From CAYVTD01 sp964454445 (lineage in GTDB: Bacteria > Bacteroidota > Ignavibacteria > Kapaibacteriales > UBA2268): a stretch of 11,230 nucleotides of DNA. The translations under genes and the position numbers were made by a program. The first letter of the stretch is position 1, and each line of letters begins with the position of its first letter. Under the pieces are notes generated by a model. It did no database searches. It saw only the letters and a list, made by a program, of their open reading frames with translations, and was not told where the DNA came from. Location of the stretch: positions 1 to 11,230 of the forward strand of contig CAYVTD010000060.1 in assembly GCA_964454445.1 (NCBI GenBank), given 5' to 3'. Shown here in pieces: positions 1 to 7,181 of the stretch.

Positions 1-1053
1 GTGAAGTGGAAATTTGAATATCCGAAAGATGAAAACGGCAATCCCATCAAAGAAACAAAAGTTCGCTTGTGGAAGGGTCAGGACAAGATACGCGAAGTAT
101 TTACTGATGATGACGGTTATGTAATTATGGATGGTATCTGTGAAGGCAATTATCAGATTTCTTTATTAAAAGATGGCTACAAAGGGCAAGAATTTGCTTT
201 TGAAATGGGTTGCAACGATAACAAGGAATTCACTAAAACTATGCTCAAGCAAGATTGCTGCAATGGGAAAGTGAAAATTATACCCAAAGATAAAGAAATT
301 GGTGATATTCTCAACGGCGCAAATGTAAAATTACGCAAGGACGGAGCAATCATCGGCGAGAAAAAAGTGGAAAATGGATTTGCGCTATTTGAAAAGCTTT
401 GCAAGGGCAATTATGTTGTGAACATTACCAAAGATGGCTATACGGCATTAGAATTCAAATTCGAACTTGGCTGTGACGAAACCAAAGAATTGGATAAAAT
501 GATGGAAAAAGTGAAAAAAGACAGTTGCTGCAAAGGTATTATAAAAGTATTTGTTAGAGATGATGATAACAAAGCTTTGTCGAGCGTAAAGGTAATGCTA
601 AGGAAGAACGGGGAATTAGTCGAAAAAATAATATCAAATGCCGATGGAATTGCTATATTTGATGGAATTTGTGAGGGCAAATATCAAATAGATTTGCAAA
701 AAGAGGGCTACAAAGCTATGGAATTCATGGTTGAGATTGGTTGCGATGAAACTGTTGAAGTAGAAAAGAAGATGACGATAGACACATGTTGCACCGCAAG
801 TTTTAAAGTTCTTGTAAAAGACATTGATTCTGAAGAATATCTCGAGGGAGCAATAGTTAAAATCTATTTGAATGGAAAAGCCATTCGCGATGGACAAACT
901 AATTCCGATGGCTGGGTTGTATTCAAAGAATTATGTGCGCCGGTAAACTATGTGTTCGTTATTGAAAAAGATGGTTATAACAGCGCAGAGTTTGAAATTA
1001 AGCTCACTGCTTGCAAGGAATACAAAGAACATTTCAGAATTAAAAAGAAATAA
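1..1053 (+). CDS. Cysteine-patterned tandem-repeat protein, CarboxypepD_reg/Cna-B-like fold (5' partial)
   Basis: The 350 visible residues are four copies of a repeat of about 87-90 residues. Each copy has a strand-rich start, a 'DGICEG'-like turn (C47, C134, C224, C312), a 'KDGY' motif and a 'GCDET'-like motif (C71, C158, C248, C338). Copies 2-4 open with a Cys-Cys pair (86-87, 176-177, 263-264). The 'DGxxxFxxxxxGxYxxxxxKxGY' pattern is typical of carboxypeptidase-regulatory-like and Cna-B beta-sandwich domains, so the family call is by pattern only. The GTG at base 1 is probably an internal valine codon: the first copy begins just after where its Cys-Cys pair should be, about two codons upstream of the window. 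No signal peptide is visible because the true N-terminus is missing. The protein ends directly after repeat 4 with a basic tail (RIKKK). An extracellular or envelope role with disulfides is inferred from the paired cysteines; no enzymatic motif is seen. Convergent with the PrsW gene, 33 bases away. Confidence 0.75.
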   Translation: MKWKFEYPKDENGNPIKETKVRLWKGQDKIREVFTDDDGYVIMDGICEGNYQISLLKDGYKGQEFAFEMGCNDNKEFTKTMLKQDCCNGKVKIIPKDKEIGDILNGANVKLRKDGAIIGEKKVENGFALFEKLCKGNYVVNITKDGYTALEFKFELGCDETKELDKMMEKVKKDSCCKGIIKVFVRDDDNKALSSVKVMLRKNGELVEKIISNADGIAIFDGICEGKYQIDLQKEGYKAMEFMVEIGCDETVEVEKKMTIDTCCTASFKVLVKDIDSEEYLEGAIVKIYLNGKAIRDGQTNSDGWVVFKELCAPVNYVFVIEKDGYNSAEFEIKLTACKEYKEHFRIKKK

Positions 1054-1073
1054 GTTCAAATTTTATTAATTTT

Positions 1074-1099
1074 AAAGAGAAAAAAATTATATTCTCTTT
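1074..1099. terminator. Candidate bidirectional hairpin between convergent genes
   Basis: An 8-bp perfect inverted repeat (AAAGAGAA at 1074-1081, TTCTCTTT at 1092-1099) with a 10-base A/T loop sits between the stop codons of the two convergent genes, with one arm inside the last codons of the minus-strand gene. The T tract after the stem is only four bases on the plus strand and the stem is weak, so this is a plausible but not convincing intrinsic terminator. Confidence 0.35.
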
Positions 1100-2112
1100 T
1101 CCAGTTGTTCTATCTTCCACAAGTCTTTTTTGCTCAATGGAAGAACAGGTGCGAGCGCTGCCAGCCCTGTTCTTCCAATTAGCTTCTTTAAGGCATAGTA
1201 TTCATCAATTTTGCTTTTGGTCTCTTTGTCGCAAGGAAGTTTTAAGCCAGCACTTTCGAACATCATATTGCTTTTATATTTCATTGATAGTTCGAGATTT
1301 ATCCTGATAAAAGAAATCATATCGACGACAACAAATGGCGAGAACCTGTCTTTAATATTGAGAATATATTGACCAGTTTTAGTTTCTGAAAAATTGCCTT
1401 CTTTAATCATTTTCAAAATATCAATTTCGGCATCAAATTCGCTTTCCATCCAATGCTTAATACTGTTTTCATTATATTGAAATATTATCGCAATGGCAAA
1501 GGATATCAATAAAAATAGTATTGTTGTTTGAACAAGAGCTGGAAGGAAAAAAAAGTTAAAAGCAGAATGTATAATAAAAGAAGATAAAAACGAGATACTA
1601 ATACTTAAATATGTTGGATATTGTTTAATTCTAATTAAGTAAAACAGTAAAGCACCTGAAAAAGCAATTGTACTCGAATGCATTATTGATGTTCCAAATC
1701 CCCTGACTGCATATATTAATAAAAAATCATCGCTTAAAATTGATAGATAGAATACGTTCTCAGCAATAGCAAAGCCCATACCGGCTGAGAATCCATAGAT
1801 AAGTGTATCAATTACGAAACCTGCTTTATTTCTTATAATTAAAAAAACTATTATGGAAAATTTAAAAATTTCTTCAATAAATGGGATAAGTATTTTTATA
1901 TCAAATCGTTGTATGTTTAGATAGCTCTCAATCGCACTTATATTGATTAATCCTTTCGTAAAGTCATTAGCAAAATAAGCAAATATTGCTAAAATAATGC
2001 CGGCAAGTATGGTTTTTATTATGTTGACATATTTTACTAATTTGAAAATATCCATCCACAACAAGATAGCAGCATAGATAAATACAGGCAAAAATGTTAG
2101 CACAATATTCAT
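1087..2112 (-). CDS. PrsW-family intramembrane protease with C-terminal cytosolic-like extension
   Basis: This is a 341-residue polytopic membrane protein with about seven or eight hydrophobic segments in residues 3-214. It shows the PrsW family signature motifs inside or beside membrane helices: EExxK (E80, E81, K84), the 'GFAxxEN' motif (E118, N119), an arginine plus histidine segment (R137, H145) and HxxxN (H182, N186). In Bacillus, PrsW makes the first cut of an anti-sigma factor; the target here is unknown. Residues from about 218 to 341 form a soluble tail of about 120 residues that the roughly 220-residue Bacillus protein lacks. The tail has no motif I recognise. The start ATG lies 4 bases after the stop of the upstream metalloprotease gene and has no Shine-Dalgarno sequence, so translation is probably coupled. 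It is the last gene of the minus-strand operon. The family call is firm; the substrate is not known. Confidence 0.88.
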   Translation of the reverse strand: MNIVLTFLPVFIYAAILLWMDIFKLVKYVNIIKTILAGIILAIFAYFANDFTKGLINISAIESYLNIQRFDIKILIPFIEEIFKFSIIVFLIIRNKAGFVIDTLIYGFSAGMGFAIAENVFYLSILSDDFLLIYAVRGFGTSIMHSSTIAFSGALLFYLIRIKQYPTYLSISISFLSSFIIHSAFNFFFLPALVQTTILFLLISFAIAIIFQYNENSIKHWMESEFDAEIDILKMIKEGNFSETKTGQYILNIKDRFSPFVVVDMISFIRINLELSMKYKSNMMFESAGLKLPCDKETKSKIDEYYALKKLIGRTGLAALAPVLPLSKKDLWKIEQLEKRI

Positions 2113-2116
2113 ATTG

Positions 2117-5062
2117 TTAGAATTTTAATGACAGCATAAATTCGTCTCCCGGTTTTTTCAAATGATTGTAAGACCTTGCATAACCAGCAGAGAACCATAC
2201 CTTAAGCAGATAGAAGAAAGCAATTTCAAAATCTACTTGCGCGCCTGTGCTATAGATTGAATTATTCAAAGATGGGTTTTTCAAATCATAAGCCAAAGCA
2301 GTAGAAAATAAGGATAATCTTGTATATGTGATATAAGCTGGCATAAAACCGAGTTTTTTAAAGCGAATTGGAGGCAGATTCCATTCAAGTGTTGCTTTCG
2401 CAAAAGAATTTGACATTATTGAATTTATTCTCGTACCGGGCAGGCTTATAAAGTCTCGGTAACGCTGTACTTCGTTGTTATCGAGATAATTATTGCCAAA
2501 TCCTCCAAAATAGAAGTAATTGAATGGACTATCTTCGTTGCCAAAAGATTTGCCTCCATACAATCGAAGCCACAAAGAAGAATTTCGCATGTGCAAAAGC
2601 GTGCCAAAAGCAGCTTGACCAAGAACATTGAAAAAATTTTCTCCTTGAGCGTAGTCATTGTCAAGGATTAAATCATATTTCATACCGCTTTCTTCTTCTA
2701 TTGCCCCGAGAGATTTGCGAAGCAAGCTATATGTCATATTAAACTTCGAATTAAAGAGCCAATTAGAGTTAGAGCGAATTTCCTGATACTGCGGCAGGGT
2801 TTTCAAATCGAAATAATAGCTTGCTCCAATGCTATAATCCCACTTTTCTGGTGAGCGATTTGGCAAAAGAAAGTCATTAAATTTTAGTGAAAACATACCT
2901 CCTTCGCGACTTCTTTTTGTTGGTCCGAAAAAGTCGTAAAAGTTTGATTTATTCCAATAGGCATTCATTTCCCAATAAAAATAATAATATGTCATATTGA
3001 AATGAATTCTTTCTTTTTCAGGAATCAAATTATTAGGGGAATAGCTGAGCTTTAAATCAAGTAAATTGAAAATGGCTTGATCCATTAATCTCGATTGAAA
3101 ACCAAAAGAAGGGAAGTCCTTGTATGCTTCGACTATTGGAATAATATATCTGAATTTTAGTTCTTTCATAGGATTATAGACAACATTTCTTATTTCGCTC
3201 GAATCGAAAGTAATAGATGATATGCTCCCTAATTTCCAGTCGCGAATTTCCGGATTTTTTTCAAGTGCCCTCATTCCGAAAAGCTTTATTGCTTCGGCAG
3301 AAACAGTGTCAATTTTAATCACGGCGGGCTGCAGTCCTTGGCTTGTGTAATTATACGCGATCATAGAATCCTGGCTTATCTGCACGGGTCTGAAATAACC
3401 CGATAGCGAATTTGTCAAGATTTCTGGCTCTTTGCTTTCAAGATTAATTCTGAATATATTGGAAACACCTGTGTAATACGATGTCCCATAAAGCCATTTA
3501 CCGTCGAGAGAAAAACAAAAATTTGAAGCAGAATTATCCTCAAATTCATATATTTCCGTAAATTCATTTTTTCCTTGAACAATATCTTTTAGATTGTAAA
3601 TTACTATCTTTTGTCTTCCATTGGGGTCTGAAAAGACACCTGAAAGCAATTTCCCATCAGGTGATATATCTAAATCGAAAAAATTGTATCCGAAAGGGAC
3701 CGTAATAAATTCTTCAACTTCATCATAAGGGGGCAGTATCCTGGAAATAATAGTTCTACCATTGTAGTTTCTTACACCCCAAAGAGATTTATCAGTTTTG
3801 TTAAACACAGGATCGCCAAAACGCTGGAAATCAAGCTTTTTTATTATTTTTCCTGTCTCTATATTGACAATAAGCAAATCCCTATAATGTAGATTGTTGT
3901 CCGTATAATAGATATTTCCAGTTGATTCGTCATAAGCAATGTTTGTAACAAAATACATTCTCGGCGAGAAAACTTGTGCGATAGTCCTTGATTTACTAGT
4001 GTTAATATCTATTTCTGCTATATGCGCTAGCTCGCCAGGGTAGTTTACAGCACAAATTATCGAATTTCGTTTTTTATCGTAGAATTGCCTTGAGGCCGAA
4101 CCTAGAACCTGCGATCCAATAGTTCTATGTTTCGTAACCGGATAACTCTTTATTCTATCGATGTTATGCTGTTGAAATTCCTTTTCAAACTTGATCCAGT
4201 TATGCCATTCGTCTAAAATATCAGTGCCAAAAACTTTCTCAAATTGTGATACGAAATAGCGATTGCTTTCGCTATCTCTGTTGTAGAACTCCATTAATTT
4301 GTCTTTCCCATACTTTGCTGCCAGAAAAGAGACAAAACGAGTGCCATATAAATAGGCATTGGCACCGACCATAAAATCGGCAGTTGTTCCTTCAATTTCC
4401 AGACCAATTGGCTCGTAAAAATATGAATTCTCGAGAACCATTGTTCTAAAAACCATCTCATCGTATCCACCAAGCAACCTTCCAGAGCCTGCATTTAAAA
4501 AAGTTTCCATAAAAATAGCAATACCCTCTTGATACCAGCGCGGGCAATACCAACGAGGTGTTGCCAAATAACTATAGACCATCGACAAAGGATTGCTATT
4601 ATCGTTCATCGGCTTGCCCAAAAAAAGACTGCGATAGAATTTCTCGTTCTTGTACGGTTTATCTGTTACTATTATATGCGTTAGCTCATGGCTGGCGAGC
4701 CATTGCATCCTTTCGTTAGATGGCAAATAATCATAAATGTTGTCAAATACATTAACGTCTGATGTAATAAAATTAAAAGGTATCGACGAAGCTCCCCCAT
4801 TGCCAAAGTCGCTGAAGTCACTTAAGAATATGCTTATTTGGTTCTCAGACTTGTAGTCAAATAAATGTTTATGTAGTCGGAATGCGTTATTAAAACTCCT
4901 GGCTGTGTGAGGTATCAGGTATGAAAATCCTTTGCCATAATAAACTATTTCAAAATCACCTGCTGAATACTTATATAAATTATCATCTTGTGAATATATG
5001 AGATTTGTAAAGAAACAAAAAAACAAGAATACTAGAGATCTATTTTTTTTTCGATTATACAT
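2117..5062 (-). CDS. Secreted zinc metalloprotease (peptidase MA-like) with TolB-like propeller and probable outer-membrane barrel
   Basis: The protein has 981 residues. Residues 1-24 are a signal peptide (basic start, hydrophobic 9-22, probable cleavage before Q25). Residues 26-300 form a gluzincin-type protease domain with HELTH at 125-129 (zinc ligands H125 and H129, catalytic E126) and a downstream 'WYQEG' whose E179 is the likely third ligand, as in peptidase MA-like families. Residues of about 315-600 hold beta-propeller repeats of the TolB/WD40-like type, with 'SPDGK' at 467-471 and related turns at 518-522 and 563-566. Residues of about 635-981 are rich in alternating aromatic strands, include a glycine-rich 'FGGFGNNYLD' segment at 852-861, and end in a terminal phenylalanine (LSLKF), typical of outer-membrane beta-barrels. 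I infer a protease anchored at the outer membrane; an alternative is a secreted protein without a true barrel. No Shine-Dalgarno sequence is seen. It lies 59 bases after the 423-aa gene with no terminator between, and just before the PrsW gene, which argues for one operon. Confidence 0.8.
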   Translation of the reverse strand: MYNRKKNRSLVFLFFCFFTNLIYSQDDNLYKYSAGDFEIVYYGKGFSYLIPHTARSFNNAFRLHKHLFDYKSENQISIFLSDFSDFGNGGASSIPFNFITSDVNVFDNIYDYLPSNERMQWLASHELTHIIVTDKPYKNEKFYRSLFLGKPMNDNSNPLSMVYSYLATPRWYCPRWYQEGIAIFMETFLNAGSGRLLGGYDEMVFRTMVLENSYFYEPIGLEIEGTTADFMVGANAYLYGTRFVSFLAAKYGKDKLMEFYNRDSESNRYFVSQFEKVFGTDILDEWHNWIKFEKEFQQHNIDRIKSYPVTKHRTIGSQVLGSASRQFYDKKRNSIICAVNYPGELAHIAEIDINTSKSRTIAQVFSPRMYFVTNIAYDESTGNIYYTDNNLHYRDLLIVNIETGKIIKKLDFQRFGDPVFNKTDKSLWGVRNYNGRTIISRILPPYDEVEEFITVPFGYNFFDLDISPDGKLLSGVFSDPNGRQKIVIYNLKDIVQGKNEFTEIYEFEDNSASNFCFSLDGKWLYGTSYYTGVSNIFRINLESKEPEILTNSLSGYFRPVQISQDSMIAYNYTSQGLQPAVIKIDTVSAEAIKLFGMRALEKNPEIRDWKLGSISSITFDSSEIRNVVYNPMKELKFRYIIPIVEAYKDFPSFGFQSRLMDQAIFNLLDLKLSYSPNNLIPEKERIHFNMTYYYFYWEMNAYWNKSNFYDFFGPTKRSREGGMFSLKFNDFLLPNRSPEKWDYSIGASYYFDLKTLPQYQEIRSNSNWLFNSKFNMTYSLLRKSLGAIEEESGMKYDLILDNDYAQGENFFNVLGQAAFGTLLHMRNSSLWLRLYGGKSFGNEDSPFNYFYFGGFGNNYLDNNEVQRYRDFISLPGTRINSIMSNSFAKATLEWNLPPIRFKKLGFMPAYITYTRLSLFSTALAYDLKNPSLNNSIYSTGAQVDFEIAFFYLLKVWFSAGYARSYNHLKKPGDEFMLSLKF

Positions 5063-5121
5063 TTTTAGTTATAATAATTTTCTTTGATAGTTTGTTTATT
5101 TATGATTATTCTCACTTTATA

Positions 5122-6393
5122 TTATAAAGGAGTACGAGAATTCACAAAAGATAAAAAGCCATAGAAATTGAAATTCGAGCACAAAGCAACACGGAAAGAA
5201 CCTATGGTTGAACGAAAAACAGCTTGATTAGTTACAATGTAACCTCTATTAATATCAAATTTCATGCCCATAGAACCCATATTCAAAAAAGAAGATATAT
5301 ACCCCTCTTGTTGCCCTGACTTAGCAAACAAAACTTCTTGTCCTTTAACTTCTTGTACGAATAAACCCAATGGGATTGAGAAATATTTATTATCAGCAGT
5401 CCCTATAAAGTAATTGCTTTCGACAGGATCAACAAAACTCAAACTAGACCTAACCACCCCCAACTTGTTATCGCCTGAGCTTGCAAGAGCCGATTCAATG
5501 AAGATAGTATTTATTAAATTTAGAGCATCTTGAGAAGAACGTACAACGATACCATAATTATTCTTTAAATCATTAGGCTTATATCCATCTTTCTTTGCTG
5601 CAGCGGATCTAATTACATTAAGGGTCGATTCATTGAAAATGTCGCTTGAAGCGAGGTCTTTTACCTTTGCAGAATCTTTCTTATCGCTAACGACCACTCC
5701 AAAAGCTGTTTTAGGATCGTTTAAAGGCTGGCGTCCAGAAAAGTTCATTTTTGATGTATCACCGAGTACCATACCATAGAAGAAGTTATCAACAACGATC
5801 CTGTCTCTGAGCAATTTCAATTCCGCAATGCCTTGCTGCTTTTTGATATCTTTGTCGAAAGCTTTGTCGATGCTGCTTATCGTTGTTTCAAATAATGAAT
5901 CCCTGATGAGAAATTGGGTGGTGTAATTATAAAACTGTTTTATCATTGATTCGACATCAATCGATATTTCAGATTTTTCCTGCGATTGCAACTCAGCGAT
6001 AGCATATACTGTTTTAAAAACGATTGGATTATTATTATGAATGAAATCTGAATATTCGATTAAATAGTTTGTAGCTTCGAGTATGCTCGGCGAGACATAG
6101 TATTTTTTTAGCACAGGTAGCCACCACTCATTAATCAATGCTCTGGTATAGACAGCAAAATCGCCAAACTGAACGATATCTTTTATTAACGTTTCTGCCT
6201 TTTTCTTATCAGTAATCATATCGCTACGCAAAGTAATGTCGCCTTGCAAAACAATATCTTCTTTATATTTTTCAGCTTTGCTGAATGCTCCGCTAGCCTT
6301 GCTTACATCGACTGGTGGATAGAAAAAAATAAAATAAGTTGCAACTGCAGCCACTAGCAGACTAAAGCTAATAATGGTCATTTTCTTTTTCAT
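5122..6393 (-). CDS. Unrecognised membrane-anchored protein, first gene of the protease operon
   Basis: I do not recognise this 423-residue protein. It starts with a short basic stretch (MKKK) and one hydrophobic segment at about 6-25, followed by 'YPPVDV'. This reads as an uncleaved signal anchor, placing the rest in the periplasm. Residues 30-220 look mainly helical and charged. Residues 230-400 contain three similar short strands ('FGVVV' at 231, 'YGIVV' at 280, 'LGVV' at 311), but their spacing is uneven, so they are not clear repeats. There is a single cysteine (C405) near the end and no catalytic motif I can name. The start is well supported by a perfect AGGAGG four bases upstream of the ATG, and a Bacteroidota-type promoter lies further upstream. 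It is probably co-transcribed with the metalloprotease and PrsW genes; a role as a partner or substrate of those proteases is speculation from position only. Confidence 0.7.
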   Translation of the reverse strand: MKKKMTIISFSLLVAAVATYFIFFYPPVDVSKASGAFSKAEKYKEDIVLQGDITLRSDMITDKKKAETLIKDIVQFGDFAVYTRALINEWWLPVLKKYYVSPSILEATNYLIEYSDFIHNNNPIVFKTVYAIAELQSQEKSEISIDVESMIKQFYNYTTQFLIRDSLFETTISSIDKAFDKDIKKQQGIAELKLLRDRIVVDNFFYGMVLGDTSKMNFSGRQPLNDPKTAFGVVVSDKKDSAKVKDLASSDIFNESTLNVIRSAAAKKDGYKPNDLKNNYGIVVRSSQDALNLINTIFIESALASSGDNKLGVVRSSLSFVDPVESNYFIGTADNKYFSIPLGLFVQEVKGQEVLFAKSGQQEGYISSFLNMGSMGMKFDINRGYIVTNQAVFRSTIGSFRVALCSNFNFYGFLSFVNSRTPL

Positions 6394-6397
6394 ATAG

Positions 6398-6403
6398 CCT
6401 CCT
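6398..6403 (-). promoter_or_regulatory. Shine-Dalgarno site of the 423-aa gene
   Basis: A perfect AGGAGG on the minus strand lies 4 bases before the ATG ending at 6393. It fixes the start codon and stands out because most genes here have no Shine-Dalgarno match. Confidence 0.8.
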
Positions 6404-6456
6404 AATAATTAAATTGAATAAGCATACTCATAACTAAAACTAAATATACATTATTT

Positions 6457-6486
6457 CAAATATACAGAAAAATCTAATGTTGTCAA
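6457..6486 (-). promoter_or_regulatory. Bacteroidota-type promoter of the three-gene protease operon
   Basis: Read on the minus strand, TTG (6486-6484, within CTTG) is followed after exactly 19 bases by TATATTTG (6464-6457), matching the -33 TTG and -7 TAnnTTTG elements of Bacteroidota primary promoters. Transcription would start near 6451, giving a leader of roughly 57 bases before the AGGAGG and ATG. Confidence 0.65.
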
Positions 6487-6513
6487 GATATAAAATAAAT
6501 ATTTTAGTATAAA

Positions 6514-6555
6514 ATAGATTTTTCAGATTATCTGGCATTTTTCAAAAAAATCTAT
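6514..6555 (-). terminator. Candidate terminator hairpin after purE
   Basis: A 10-bp perfect inverted repeat (ATAGATTTTT at 6514-6523, AAAAATCTAT at 6546-6555) brackets a 22-base spacer and overlaps the purE stop codon. Directly inside the left arm is an 11-base perfect palindrome (CAGAT-T-ATCTG, 6524-6534). The stem is almost pure A/T and the following T run is short, so this is only a weak candidate. It lies where purE transcription should end before the operon promoter. Confidence 0.3.
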
Positions 6556-7067
6556 GGTTGATATATCGGAGTGAAATCTTTTCCATTGTTTTTAGCACGC
6601 GATTCTTCGGCTGCTTTTTGTTTGTATGCGATATATTTTTCCATAATTGCCGGATCTGTAAGGGCAAGAATTTGAACGGCAAGAAGCCCTGCGTTTCTTG
6701 CACCATCAATACCGACAGTGGCAACAGGGACACCGGGAGGCATTTGCACAATCGAAAGAAGCGAATCGAGTCCATTGAGAGACTTTGACATTACAGGTAC
6801 ACCAATAACAGGCAGAGGCGAATTGCCAGCTATCACTCCTGGGAGATGTGCCGCCCCGCCCGCACCGGCTATTATTACTTTGATGCCTCTTTTGTGTGCA
6901 TTTTGTGCATAATCGAAACAATCCGAAGGGGTCCTATGGGCAGAAATGACTCGCATTTCGTAGTTTAAGCCAAATTCAAGACAAGTATCGACGGCTTTCT
7001 TCATTATTTGCAAGTCCGAATCGCTTCCCATTATTATACCAATGACTGGCGCATTTTCATTTTTCAT
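6552..7067 (-). CDS. purE: N5-carboxyaminoimidazole ribonucleotide mutase (PurE, class I)
   Basis: This 171-residue cytoplasmic enzyme of de novo purine synthesis converts N5-CAIR to CAIR. The family motifs are all present: the nucleotide-phosphate binding GSDSD at 14-18, SAHRTP at 42-47 with the catalytic H44, the glycine-rich 'AGAGGAAHLPG' at 67-77, and the 'SLNGLDSLLSIVQMPPGVPV' block at 96-115 characteristic of class I (bacterial mutase) enzymes. The length is close to the usual 160-170 residues, with a short polar C-terminal tail after about residue 150. The chosen ATG places the 'VIGIIMGSDSD' strand a few residues from the N-terminus, as expected. Ribosome binding is weak (GCGAGAAAAG before ATG). 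It is divergent from the HD-domain gene. purK is not in the window, so its partner step must be encoded elsewhere. It is a complete gene with no missing key residue. Confidence 0.97.
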   Translation of the reverse strand: MKNENAPVIGIIMGSDSDLQIMKKAVDTCLEFGLNYEMRVISAHRTPSDCFDYAQNAHKRGIKVIIAGAGGAAHLPGVIAGNSPLPVIGVPVMSKSLNGLDSLLSIVQMPPGVPVATVGIDGARNAGLLAVQILALTDPAIMEKYIAYKQKAAEESRAKNNGKDFTPIYQP

Positions 7068-7181
7068 TCTTTTCTCGCATTTTTTAATGAAACCAAGTTA
7101 ATTAATATAAATAATCATTATTTTTGTAGATTAAACTAATGGATTTATAGAATATTTTATTTAATATTAATGTTTTTTTAA
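7068..7181. promoter_or_regulatory. Divergent intergenic region between purE and the HD-domain gene
   Basis: This 114-base, very AT-rich gap must hold the promoters of both divergent genes. For the plus-strand gene, TATTTTTG at 7119-7126 fits the -7 element TAnnTTTG, but no TTG is found at the expected distance upstream. For purE, the minus-strand TAACTTGG (7100-7093) is a weak TAnnTTnG match, also without a clear -33. I see no operator or riboswitch-like structure here. Confidence 0.35.

Noticed and set aside
1..3. GTG at base 1 as the start codon of the repeat protein
   Set aside because: Repeat alignment puts this codon inside copy 1, just after its expected Cys-Cys pair, and no upstream sequence is available to show a ribosome-binding site.
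5063..5121. A separate promoter for the metalloprotease gene
   Set aside because: No TAnnTTTG element is found on the minus strand in this 59-base gap, and read-through from the upstream gene explains its expression.
6558..6921. Several short reading frames overlapping purE on both strands
   Set aside because: purE is a clear full-length conserved gene here; the overlapping frames have no recognisable motif or ribosome-binding site.
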